A DNA stretch of 64,000 bases from Engraulis encrasicolus. Taxonomy: Eukaryota; Chordata; Actinopteri; Clupeiformes; Engraulidae. The stretch is taken from NCBI RefSeq assembly GCF_034702125.1, contig NW_026945764.1:493305-557304 (forward strand), given 5' to 3'. How positions within the stretch are numbered: the stretch's first letter is position 1; the number at the start of each line of letters is the position of its first letter. The notes below the pieces were generated by a model that made no database searches, was not told the origin of the DNA, and saw only the letters and a program-made list of their open reading frames with translations. Below, piece by piece: positions 35,127-46,920 of the stretch. The position numbers were made by a program, and so were the translations under genes.

Positions 35127-35575
35127 CTAAGCAACACAGACAACAATGTGGAGAAACTGCAGTTCAGAGTGAGTGAAACTACTTGACCACTGTACAGTCA
35201 ATAAATGTTGCAAATCTGGGGTGAATTTCTTGCTTGGGCAAGTCCATTTAATAAATATACTTTACCAAGAGCAGTGAGTGAGACTTACCTAGGCAAGTCC
35301 ACAAAGTAATTAGCCAATACAACAATACATTAGTTTTGCAGCTAATACAGAATTGCCCAATGTTTTTTTTTGTTTTTTTTTAAATAATGAGTTTTGAAGG
35401 TAAAACCAACCATTTCTATGAATCATTGTTTTTTAATTGAACGTATACATACATTTAGACATGAAACATTTGATTGTCATGAACACATGATAGTAACACT
35501 TCATTATTATGATTATAAATATAATTATATTTTAAATTCACTAAAACAGGACCAGGCAGCTGGCGCTTAACATAC

Positions 35576-35689
35576 CGTTGCTCGTGAGGAGGCTCTGGCT
35601 CTTTGAAGTCAGGTGGCTCAGGTTTGGATCTGTCTGTCCTTGCTGACACACAACTCTCTGTAGGTGACCCTGATCTCCTCTCCATGCCA
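35576..35689 (-). CDS. NLR gene: N-terminal cassette exon copy 2 (type A), intact
   Basis: This 114-bp exon encodes the same residues as copy 3, with intact acceptor and donor. Its type-A flank (TATGGATTTTTGGATC) has a small insertion near 35754. It is the right-most member of the regular A/B array. The next cassette upstream in the gene (37064) is more diverged, and a transposon (36156-36982) separates the two. Confidence 0.87.
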
Positions 35690-36155
35690 CTAAGCAACAC
35701 AGACAACAATGTGGAGAAACTGCAGTTCAGAGTATGGATTTTTGGATCATGGAGCTTTATATATTCAGTCATTGAAACTACTAGAAAGCTGTTAATAGAG
35801 GTTGCAATTCAGCTGTGGATTTAAGAGGGTTAAACTCTCAATCGAAATATGAAAGTGTAACAAATATGTCAACTCTAATAGCAAAATGTTAATTTTCAAT
35901 CGAAATGTTAATGAATATAAAAGTTGAATATCAATTTACGATGTCATTGATTTTTTACGCAAAATGCAATTTCTACTGTTAATACGCGGACCATGACCGG
36001 ATCCAAATCTGACTTTGGTAGTTTTTTGCTGCTAAGATCAGTAGAGGTCCGAAAATTTGAATTTTGCTCAATATATCCCTAAGCCTACATATGAACTGAA
36101 AAAGGTATATATTTAGATTTAATATATAGGTTTATATTACATTAGATGACATTAA

Positions 36156-36982
36156 CCCTCTGAGGTCTAAGGCCTTTCAGAGGCTTTTAGGCTGCTTGCA
36201 CCACCCTGACATTTTCAAGTATTTTCAACTAACAGTAAGCATCCATACAACAGTGGAATATATGGTTGTATTCTGAAAAGCCTGACAAGAAATAATCTGA
36301 AAGAAAATTGGATGTCATACAAACATGTTTTATTTAAATTGAGTATAAACACAACTGTACAAAAAAACAGGTTTCAGAGGTCTTCAAAAAGTGCAAGAAA
36401 ACACACAATAAATATATCTAGCCAAGACTTTTGAAGTTTGAATCTTGTAAACAAATGTGTTGGCTACATAAAAGTAAAAAGGGCATTTAGAAATGTTTTG
36501 TTGTTTTCATACAAAATGCAAAAAAGAAAGACTATGCCACTGCCACTGCCTGTCTCATTTGAATACTAATGAGATAGGTGTGAAAAACCTCTAATGGCCC
36601 ACACCCCCCTGTCAATCTCCATGTGCTCTGATAGCACACCCAACTGTCACTCTCTTTGTCCTGTGGCAGGACACTGTGTTTTGCCTAGCTGAAAGGGGCG
36701 TGTTGTCACCTCTGAATAGCCACTCAAGCACCGGTACTTTACATGTGAATAGCTATAGGTGTGGCTGCTACAGGCAGAGAGTACAGAATATGCAAAGATT
36801 TATTTTCACTTTCTTTAAATTGGGCCAGCTATATAATTTATTTAATATATATATATAAATATTTGTCTGAGGTTTCTAATGGTGTGACTTATATGTTTCA
36901 ATGACAAAAACTCACAGAGTTACAGATTTGTTTTTGGAGACATGTCAAATTGCCCTCTGAAGGGCATTCAGTCCTCTGTGTG
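36156..36982. mobile_element. piggyBac-type non-autonomous element (827 bp)
   Basis: TTAA flanks it at 36152-36155 and again at 36983-36986. The left end CCCTCTGAGGTCTAAGG is the same as in the copy at 54255-55075 and the two are closely similar over their length. The right end here has decayed (CAGTCCTCTGTGTG). No transposase is encoded. It lies in the intron between cassette exons 1 and 2 and accounts for more than half of its length. Confidence 0.85.
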
Positions 36983-37063
36983 TTAAACATGTACATTTAC
37001 ATAGTAGTAGTGCTCTACCATTTCAACAGCAAACATCAGCCAAGGAGGTTGGGCTTAAGATAC

Positions 37064-37177
37064 CTTGTGCCAGGTGGAGGCCCTGACCCTTTCAACCTTA
37101 GTGTCTCATCCTCAGATTGGTCACTCCTCATGGACACACAGCTGTCAGTAGGAGACCCTGGTCTCTCCTCTGTGCCA
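37064..37177 (-). CDS. NLR gene: first N-terminal cassette exon (diverged), intact
   Basis: This 114-bp exon has an acceptor CCTTAG|T and a donor ACAAG|GTATCT on the minus strand. It encodes GTEERPGSPTDSCVSMRSD, then QSEDETLRLKGSGPPPG. It is closer to the general fish NLR form (GSPTDSCVSMRSDQS) than the tandem copies are, so it may be the ancestral unit. The phases are the same at both ends. No start codon or signal peptide was found upstream (37178-43000), so the true first exon is unidentified. Confidence 0.85.
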
Positions 37178-38560
<1,383 letters not shown>

Positions 38561-38960
38561 AATAAAATTAGGCTATGTTTTTAGCCTAGATTTAAAAGTG
38601 GTGATAGAGGAAGCGAGTCTGACGTCTGGCGGCATATCATTCCAAAGCCACTTATTTACAAGACGGGACCGGGGAGTATGGACGGGACCTTGGTGAATGG
38701 ATCTGAGGAACCTAGGTGCGGAATGGTGGTGCAGAATTAAAAAAAAAAAAAAAAAAGGCCTGGCCATGCAAAGACTTAAAAACTAAAATAAGTATTTTCA
38801 ATTCGATTCTAAAATGTATGGGGAGCTAATGTTGAGAGGAAAGGACAGGTATGATGTGATCATGCTTCCTAGGCTACCAGTTAAAAGTCTAGCATCTGCA
38901 TGCTGAACCAGATTTAAACACTATCTGCGATTAGTAGAGGCAGGACGTTACAAGGACATG
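38561..38960 (-). mobile_element. L2/CR1-type LINE, ORF2 C-terminal fragment
   Basis: On the minus strand the frame at 38573-38767 ends with RSRLVNKWLWNDMPPDVR and TTFKSRLKT, the LWNxLPxxxR...TFKxxLKT pattern that closes LINE polyproteins. A poly-A run on the plus strand (38738-38756) interrupts it. The flanking sequence to about 38960 matches the antisense of the preceding coding part. It is defective. Confidence 0.75.
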
Positions 38961-39129
38961 GTATGATGGTTTCTAAATCCTGCAATGTTGGCTTAAGGTG
39001 GGTGAGGACTGAGTTGGTGTATAGCTGTTTTTAATGACTGAGTTGACATAATGACATAATACTAGTAAGTGTGAGTTCTGTCCTGTCTTAAAGTTCAACT
39101 CGCACCGTCATTTCATTAATAGGCTATGT

Positions 39130-39861
39130 TCACTATTGTTATTGTTATTGTTATTGAATGTGTTATGTTTTTTTTTTTTTTTCTCAGACCTCACTGAGCT
39201 TTTTTCCCCCCCTACAAACTATGATTCAAGCGAAAGGGAGTTTTTCCTCACCCCTGATGCCACCAGGGGCCGCACCTGAGCGCCCAATATCTGTGTGACT
39301 ATCTATGACAGGGGTGCTTAACTGGCGGACCCAGGTCCGGATGCGGACCCATACGCAATGTCATCCGGACCAAGACAAAATCCATCTGTATTTAATATGA
39401 GATTTCGCTGCCATGTGATCTCTAGGTGTATTTCTGCGAAACCAATATGACAAATAAAAGTAGGCCCATCATCACTATGACAACTCAGTGAGTGAGCAAG
39501 AGGCCTGTGCGGCCAGCGAGTGAGGCTATTTTCTGCATCGGTCCGTAGCGACTTTTTTGGACCCTGGAAACATACGAGTGGCGAGTGGACCTTTTCAGTT
39601 TCTAGTTGAGCACCCCTGATCTATGACTTATGCTAGGCCCAGCCACTATAGACCTTACGCATCTAAGAATCCTGGTCCTAACCTACGTTGACCTTATGAC
39701 TCTACAATCTCTATCTATCTCTTCTTCCTCTGCCTTCCTGCTATTTCTGCCTCTCCTCTATTCCTCTCCTTTTAAATCCATCTCTAACAATTATGTTTTT
39801 TTCCCATTTGTTAAGCACTTTGAGTTACATGCCTTGTATGACACAGTGCTATACAAATACA

Positions 39862-39923
<62 letters not shown>
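39130..39923 (+). mobile_element. L2/CR1-type LINE 3' end with (ATT)n tail
   Basis: GGGAGTTTTTCCTCACCCCTG and, much later, GTGCTATACAAATACAATT followed by (ATT)n (39862-39923) are the typical 3' untranslated landmarks of fish L2-type LINEs. A hAT element at 39309-39618 is inserted in it. No coding sequence remains. Confidence 0.75.
39309..39618. mobile_element. Non-autonomous hAT element, complete (310 bp)
   Basis: The ends are CAGGGGTGCTTAACT and AGTTGAGCACCCCTG, with a perfect 8-bp duplication ATCTATGA at 39301-39308 and 39619-39626. No ORF. It sits in the LINE tail, so it is younger than that insertion. Confidence 0.92.
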
Positions 39924-40206
39924 GTGTCGGTTTTGTTTAAAAAATGTTTTGGTTGCTTTGTTTCAAGTCATCTTTGTAGGCTGGTAGGCTTGTGGACAAA
40001 CGGCAGGGTTGTCTTTCTCATGGATATTATATCTGTGGCATGGAAATGAGGTGTCTCTGTTTGGCTCCCTCCTCCTGCTCTGTTTGTATCTGAGAGTAGG
40101 CCTAGCAACCAGCTGATAGCTATGCTAAGCTAGGTTTCATGCCACCAACCAGGAGCGATTAAAAGTGTTTTTTATTGGAAGTTGATCTTTAAAGGATAGA
40201 CCTCTG

Positions 40207-41285
40207 GGTAACACTTTACTTAAAGCCTATATCTATAGCGCATTATAAGCGCATTTATAACAAATTATAATGCACAATATAATTACTTACAACGTATTAT
40301 GACTACACTCATAATGCTTCATGATGCATTACATTGACAGTTATGAATAATCATGAATTTAGCTTATAATGCTTTATAAATCCAAGGGTGCCATGAGTGC
40401 TCATGACTGGCTCTAAACTACAGGCTGCCTGATGGGGCTTATAGTACATTATGACCCCTCTATGCACAGACCTGGATGATAAACTGTCATAAGGGCTCAT
40501 AAGATGCTATAATGTTCCATGTGAGATCATAAGTCGTCAATGTGTGCTCTAAGTAAAGTAAAGTTCATATGGAGGCATCTATAATGCACTGTATTATATG
40601 ATGCCCATCTATGATGCATCATAATGCACTGTAAGCCCCATCAGGCAGTCTGTAGTTTATATCCAGTCACGAGGACTCATAACACCCTTGCATTCATAAA
40701 GCATTATAAGCTAGATTCATGGTTATTAATTACTGTTACTGTAACATAAAACATCATGAAACATCATGGGTGTAGTCGTAATGCATTGTAAGTAGAGATG
40801 TACAGGATCCAAGATCCGGTTCTGGATCCGGCAGGATAATAGGGTTTTTCAGACTATCCGGATCCGGCAGGATCTTAAGCAGTGTATCCGACAGTTACCT
40901 ATAAAAAACAGGATCTGGGGCATCTCTACTTTTTACATAGCCTAGGCATTTCAGTCAGTCTTTCACAACCCCAATCACTGCATGGAGTGAAAGCCCTTTG
41001 GAAGCGGCTGTTGAAGGCAGTGTGGCAGTAAGCCAATGAGTCCTAAAAATAGTTTACGCCAACGTAATAAAAAGGGCCCATGTGTGCGAGTTGGCTATGT
41101 GTTTCAACCCTTTCGTAGGATCCGGTATCCGGTTACGGATCCGGCAGGATCTTAAAACTGAAGAAATAATGTTTGTTTCTTAGACAGAGGTCGGTAACAC
41201 TTTCTATGAAGCCCATATCTATAGTGCATTATGAGCGCATTTATAACAAATTATAATGCACATTATAATTACTTACAATTAGAGA
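40207..41285. repeat. Foldback element with GGTAACACTTTACTT end, interrupted
   Basis: From GGTAACACTTTACTT at 40207, sequence to about 40450 is inverted at about 40600-40793 (shared CTACACTCATAATGCTTCAT / inverse, GCTTATAATGCTTTATAAAT, GCCTGATGGGGCTTA). At 40794 the right arm is cut by a TAGAGATGTACAGGATCC element rich in GGATCCGGCAGGATC words. A second copy of the left end starts at 41192 (GGTAACACTTTCTATGAAG). Confidence 0.7.
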
Positions 41286-41480
41286 TGCACCGCTTAAGGC
41301 ACCGTCATAATTGTGATGCCACATAGGCCTACTCTGTGTGGAACAGCACTAAGAATGTGTTTTTTCCCCACAGAAGATTGAATTGACCAGTCGTTAGGGC
41401 CAATCTGAACTAATAAGTAGACTTATTAAGACTATAAGACTTATATATTAAGTAGGCCTTAGTAAGTAAGTAAGTAATTA

Positions 41481-41486
41481 GTAGTA

Positions 41487-41556
<70 letters not shown>

Positions 41557-41580
41557 TAATAAATAATAATAATAATAATA
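41481..41580 (+). repeat. (AAT)n microsatellite
   Basis: Trinucleotide run of about 100 bp with a few interruptions. It probably began as the antisense tail of an L2-type insertion. Confidence 0.95.
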
Positions 41581-41929
41581 GGCTACAAGATACCCAAGGA
41601 CACTTGTGGTATGACAATAACAAAACATAACTAGTCCAAGTAATACATGTTTAAAAGCATAGCAGCAAGTCAAGGTAATGGTTAAAAGCCACTGTCGCAT
41701 CAGACTAGGTCTGCTGCTGATTTTATTTTAGGTTCACGCGCAGCGCAGCTGATCCTGAGTTTTGATGGCATATTTATATTGAGCATTTTTGCACATTACA
41801 TATGCACTTTACACAATGCACTGCTCTTTTACTGCTTACTAATTTGTCATTTTCTCTTTCTGCTATATCTCCCTTCAGGTTTTTTTTTACCTGTCTAGCA
41901 AATGGACTAAAAGCACTAAAGACCTGCTC

Positions 41930-42685
41930 TGTTTCCTCATGATTGTGATGAACTTGTGCTTTGAACTCTAAATAAAAAGAAAAAAAAGGAAAAAGGAGAA
42001 ACTAAAACGGAACAAAGTTGTCCTGTCCATGCTTGAGTGAATTCTAGTGCCTTCAGGTCCACCAGTGTGTCCTTTTCAAGTTTGGGGAAAATGCACAGAG
42101 GATAAACCAAACAAACAAACCAAACAGAACTGAAAAACAAACAAACAAAAATCAAAACTAAACCGACAACTTGACAATCATACAGGCCAATCATACAGGA
42201 CAACAACAAGGCAAAATAAAACTATTGTACAAATAAATGGAACAATAAAATAAAGAATAAGGGAAGGCAAGGTTGGGAAAACAAGGGTGAAAAGGTGTGT
42301 TTTCAGCATAGATTTGAAGGTGGATAGGGAGGTGCATTGGTGGAGTGGGAGCGGGGGGGAGTTCCAAAGTTTGGGGCCAGCCACACTAAATGACCTGTCA
42401 TTGTGCAAAGGTGTGCAGTGGGGATGTTGAGGAGGTGTGTCTGTAGAGTGTATACTGCGTGTGGACTGATAAGGGGAGAGGAGATTGCTGAGATTGTGCT
42501 AAGTTGTAATGCGCCTTAAAGACTGAACAGGAAGCCAGTGTAGTTAATGAATGACAGGTGTGATGTGTTGATGCAGAGTTCTGGATTTGTTGTATTCTGT
42601 TAATTGATTTGTCTGGGAGACCAGTGAGGAGGGCATTGCAGTGACACAACTGCAAGACGTGATACAACTGCACTAAACTGCCTAT
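41930..42685 (-). mobile_element. L2-type LINE, ORF2 C-terminus (minus strand)
   Basis: Two minus-strand frames make up one decayed C-terminus. 42398-42673 has CNALLTGLPDKSINRIQQIQ and NSA, and 42178-42408 has DRSFSVAGPKLWNSPPLPL and TFKSMLKTHLF. These are the standard end motifs of L2/Rex-type polyproteins, separated here by a frameshift. An (AAAC)n-like stretch lies at 42107-42150. Confidence 0.82.
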
Positions 42686-42689
42686 TTAT

Positions 42690-43140
42690 GTGGTATTCCA
42701 CCATGCCCTGGGTGATGCCCTCATAATGTGTGTAGTGTACTCTCACACACGACTGTGGAGTCCCTCAGTCACCATGTCTGTGCCTGTCATCTGGAATTAA
42801 ATGCCACCAAACCAGAAAGTCAACAGCCTTTGTTCTCCATCTAGTCAGTCTTTAGCAGCCATGTTACCAAGACACCATTTTGTCAGAGCTTCAAGCTACC
42901 AACATACAAAGTTGAGCTTTGTCCAAGGTCTTTGATCGTGAAGTTTCTTCACAGTTTTATGACACCGCTATCCTCATGCACATACCACATGCCCGCTGTG
43001 TGGAGCCAGCCTGATATATGAGGCTATTAACCAGAACAATAAAACTAGCTCACCATATAATCACAGTCTGTCAAGAGCAGGGATGTCAGAGTGCAGGTAA
43101 TTCAGGAAAACTTTGCAGACCACTAATATCTATAGTAATT
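42690..43140. other. Unassigned sequence
   Basis: No gene or repeat family recognised. Confidence 0.35.
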
Positions 43141-43151
43141 TCAGGGGAAGA

Positions 43152-43635
43152 AAGGAGTCACCGGAGCATCTTCAGATGTGGAAAATAACTTGTTTTATTG
43201 GGCAAGCGCCAAGACTAACGTTTCGACGTTCACACGTCTTCTTCAGAGTCAATATGGCAAACCTGGGTAGGTGGTGCTTCAAAAAAACTTTCAGAAGCAC
43301 CTGACAGGTGCGTGCGGGGGCGGTGACTGCAATCACCCAAGGGTGCCAATGACAGAGGCTGCACTCCAAAAACAAAAAACAAAGATAAAGAAACAAATTC
43401 AAAATCAAAATTAAGCCAAACACAAGAAAAGAAAAATGGGGGGAAAGGATGTACATACATATTGCACCAAAATAATATCCCAAAGAAAAATCACATCATG
43501 TTAATTCATCAACACCCAACGGGTGCGTCATACAATGACTCAATTATCTCGGGAGGGGGCAGTCTTGGCGCTTGCCCAATAAAACAAGTTATTTTCCACA
43601 TCTGAAGATGCTCTGGTGACTCCTTTCTTCCCCTG
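43152..43635 (-). mobile_element. Penelope-like element terminus in inverted-arm arrangement
   Basis: GGAGTCACCGGAGCATCTTC at 43157 and the following 60 bp are inverted at about 43562-43628 (GAAGATGCTCTGGTGACTCC), so two terminal segments face each other. A hammerhead-like core lies just inside the left arm. This arrangement of partial inverted ends plus hammerhead is known for Penelope-like elements. No reverse transcriptase or GIY-YIG coding sequence remains. Confidence 0.6.
43213..43246 (-). ncRNA. Hammerhead-ribozyme-like motif (best candidate)
   Basis: On the minus strand: CTGAAGA (43240-43246), a 5-bp stem GACGT/ACGTC closed by a GTGA tetraloop (43225-43238), then GAAA (43221-43224), then CGTTA and GTC (43213-43215), the classical cleavage triplet. 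All core boxes of a minimal hammerhead are present and in order. Helix III is only 2 bp and helix I is not convincing in the immediate flanks, as in weak or dimer-dependent hammerheads of Penelope-like elements. Activity is untested. Confidence 0.6.
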
Positions 43636-43749
43636 CATTTACCAAGTCCTTTCCCGAGACGCACCAGATTGTGAAGTGCAGGAGCGCGGATGATATCTCT
43701 CTTTGCTATCTATAGTAATTTATTAGTAAAATCTTCACTTTAACCATTT

Positions 43750-43970
43750 TGGAGCAGCCATGGCCTAATGGTTTGGGAAGTGGTCAAAGGGTTGCAGGTT
43801 TGACTCTCACCCTCACCTCTACACCTCCTCTACGTCCCACTCCTCCATCCATATATTTAGTGCCCCTAACCACACATAGCTCCAGGGACTGTAACCCATA
43901 CCCTGTAAATAACTGTTAGTCACTTTGTATAAAAGCATCAGCTTAGTGTAGTGTAATATAATGTAATGTC
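43750..43970 (+). mobile_element. tRNA-derived SINE (plus strand)
   Basis: The head AGCAGCCATGGCCTAATGGTT has an A-box-like region, the B box is GGTTTGACTCTCA, and the body contains CCAGGGACTGTAACCCATA and CCTGTAAATAACTGTTAGTC. It belongs to the same family as the minus-strand copy at 22545-22735. The tail becomes a GTAGTGTAATATAATGTAATG simple repeat. Confidence 0.83.
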
Positions 43971-44032
43971 ACCACATCCCAATGTAGTTCGGACAATTAG
44001 TCCTGCTGGGGAAGTGCTGTCAATCTGATGCA

Positions 44033-44242
44033 GTTGAAGGAAAGGATTGTGCACATCCCAGGGAAAGGTGCAGGACGAAGGCCAACTGTAGTTTTCAGAG
44101 TGAGAAGTCCGCTACTTAAAATCCTTTTTGTTGTATTTTATTATTTCTCTCTGAAGAAGACTGTTGAGGTCTAAACGTTATCCTGCCATGAAATAATAAA
44201 ATACAACAAAAAGGATTCTAAGTGTGTGGACTTCTCACTCTG
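44033..44242. mobile_element. Short insertion with hairpin arms and hammerhead-like core, copy 1
   Basis: It is flanked by a 13-bp duplication TCAATCTGATGCA (44020-44032 and 44243-44255). It begins GTTGAAGGAAAGG. CAGAGTGAGAAGTCC near 44097 and its following 50 bp are inverted at the right end (GGACTTCTCACTCTG). Between the arms, on the plus strand, lies CTGAAGA (44151-44157), AGAC...GTCT and AAACGTTATCC: a hammerhead-like order in which the G of GAAA is replaced by T. It is the same family as 44846-45093. Confidence 0.75.
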
Positions 44243-44259
44243 TCAATCTGATGCAAACA

Positions 44260-44830
44260 GATTTTATTTAATTAAAGATGCACTGTGTTGAATGTGGCCA
44301 GAATGGGTACTGCAACTATTCTGCTCATTGAAATTGGGCAGCCTATTGTCAATTTTTGATCTTTTCATGAATACTGACTAATAAACTAATATTTACTATT
44401 ATGACCAAAGTACAGCAAGTTCTGCAGCTAAATAATGTCTATTTCTGGAAAATCAAAAAGGCAAACCATGGAGAAGGTCCCCTTTTTCATGTATGAAAAG
44501 TGTCATTTTCCCAGACCAGTCATATTGAATACTTCGAATTTTATGGTGGTGGTAAATATTTGTTAAAAAAGGTAATATTTGTGAGTGGCCAGCATGAATT
44601 CTTGAAATGAACAAGTAAAATGTTCACACGGTACACCTTTAATGTGCAAAAAAATAGTTATTATTTGTAATAAACATGTTGTTGCTGATATTTCATCACT
44701 CTCAAGTTAGATTCATTTGTAGGTGATTACATGGAAGTAAGGGAGTTTGTATTGTCTGCAGAACATTTTTCGCAACATTACTAACAGCACCTTGACAGAG
44801 AGTTTACATGGTTCATTTGTAGGCCAAGGT
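44260..44830. other. Unassigned AT-rich sequence
   Basis: Lies between two related short insertions. No gene or repeat recognised. Confidence 0.4.
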
Positions 44831-44845
44831 AAAAAGATAACGTGT

Positions 44846-45093
44846 GGTTGAAGGAGAGGATTGTACACACCACAGGGAAAGGTGCAGGATGAAGGTCAAC
44901 TGTAGTTTCCAGAGTGAGAAGTCCACACAATTAGAATCCTTTTTGTTGTGCTTTATTTTTTCATGGCAGGATAACGTTTCTCGACCTCAACAGTCTTCTT
45001 CAGATTCTCCACCGCTGAGGTCAAAACGTTATCCTGGCATGAAAAAATAAAACACAGCAAAAAGGATTCTAAGTGTGCGGACTCCTCACTCTG
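44846..45093. mobile_element. Short insertion with hairpin arms and two hammerhead-like cores, copy 2
   Basis: It is flanked by a perfect 15-bp duplication AAAAAGATAACGTGT (44831-44845 and 45094-45108). It begins GGTTGAAGGAGAGG and ends CTCACTCTG, like copy 1, with inverted arms. On the minus strand it has CTGAAGA, GAC...GTC and GAAACGTTATCC, a more complete hammerhead-like core than in copy 1. A second, collapsed copy in the plus sense (CTGAGGTCAAAACGTTATCC) follows. No protein is encoded, so it was mobilised by another element. Confidence 0.78.
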
Positions 45094-46230
45094 AAAAAGA
45101 TAACGTGTACCAGATTGTATCTAAAATCTGAATTCCATCTACAACGGCTGGGCTAGACTTACAAGAAATAACAATGGTAAAAGTAAAATAGAACAACAGA
45201 AATGCACAGATTCAGGCAGAAGAGAAGTGCAGTTCCCTAGGCCTGAAATAGGCCACTGCATACAATATCAACAGCACATGACTTCACATGAGGTCTACAA
45301 TGACCCCTTCAGATCACTACAGTGTGTATCTGCATACAATATCCTATCAACATGAGAATAAGAATTTACTCTGCTGTAAAGTACACACCACATTCACACT
45401 GTAAGCAGTGAAAATACACAGCACTTTACCATATCAGAACGTATCTCCCGACAGGACTAACAGCACCCCTACAGGGACTTTGTACAGGGTTCGTTCCTAG
45501 TGTAAGAAGATCACTTGTAACAGATTGTATCTAAAAGATAATTTCCCTCTACAACCACTTGGCTGACAATACATTAAAGGGATGAAAAGAAAGAACAACA
45601 GAAATGCACACAAAGTCAGTGAGAATTCAGGCAGAATAACTTTTCAAGCAACTCTGCCATGCAGCCCACTATCAGTGCTCTGCCCTTCAGATCACATACT
45701 CTACATACAATATGCCAGTGCCAGTAAATTAACTGGAACAAACAATTTGATGGAACAAGGTGACAGGGCTTTAAAATACACTATTCCATCTTCCAACTTA
45801 CTTAGATACACAAGATATTATTTTGATATTTAAGATACTATACATTATCAGCAGCACTCCTCAAAGTTGCCGTGTTACCAATAATTCTTGAATACATGTA
45901 AGAAATGGGAAACTGTATTGTTCGCAGGTCAGAACATATCAGAACATATTTCCCGACTAACACCACCCTGAAAGGTAGGCCTACAAGGTTCATTCCCAGG
46001 GTAAGAAGATAACGTGTTCCAGACTTTATCTAAAAGATAATTTCCATCTACAACCCCTTGGCTGACAACACATAAAAGGGATGAAAAAAGAACAACAGAA
46101 ATGCACACAAAGTCAGTGAGAATTCAGGCAGAAAAACATTTTCAAGCAACTCTGCCATGCAGCCCACTATCAGTGCTGTGCCCTTCAGATCACATACTCT
46201 ACATACAATATCCTATCAACATGAGAAGGA
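45094..46230 (+). repeat. Three-unit tandem repeat (412 and 498 bp spacing)
   Basis: Units start near 45102, 45514 and 46012, marked by CAGA(T/C)T(G/T)TATCTAAAA and CCATCTACAAC or CCCTCTACAAC. They share ACAACAGAAATGCACA, ATTCAGGCAGAA and CATACAATAT. Units 2 and 3 are the most alike, including CTGCCATGCAGCCCACTATC. There is no coding evidence. Confidence 0.8.
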
Positions 46231-46239
46231 GAGTTAGCT

Positions 46240-46920
46240 CTGCTGTAAAACACACATCACATTTATAAGCGGTGCAAGCACACAGCACTTTGATACACTT
46301 ACATGACACACTTACAGATAAAATCAGTCTACAGAGATGTCTTGGTTCACTCTTCAACATAAACTAAACATTAATACCCATATACCTACATTTCTTAGGT
46401 ATTCAAACTTATAGTCCTACCCCAAACTACAATCAGCTTAAAATCACTTAAAGTATGCCTTATGGCTTTCTGTATGTCTCTGTGCAAAACTCAGACAAGA
46501 TAGACCAGTTTTCATTCATTTATCAAACACTGTAGATGTTAAGTCAGCCATACCTGAAAATGCTGCATTGGCTTCTTATGGCAAGTTTAGATGTGAGAGG
46601 ACAACCAAGAAATAACCTGAAGCTCACTAGACCCCTCCTACGAACAACAACCACGCAAAGGACGCCAGAGATAATCTCCCATGTGAGAAGCACACCCTGT
46701 GACCTGTAATATGGGTTTGGGGTTAATGTTTTACCACACTGTATTCCACAACAGTACTATGAACTAGAAAAGTTTACGCTGTAGTATTCAATATTGCAAA
46801 AATGTCCAGATGACATACACATTTTAGTGTATGACATACACAACAGGTTTTCAGGTACCAATAAATTAACTCTGGTTGGCATTGTGTTTTTAAGTACAAC
46901 TGACATCCCGACACAATGTC
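46240..46920. other. Unassigned sequence
   Basis: No gene or repeat recognised. Confidence 0.35.
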
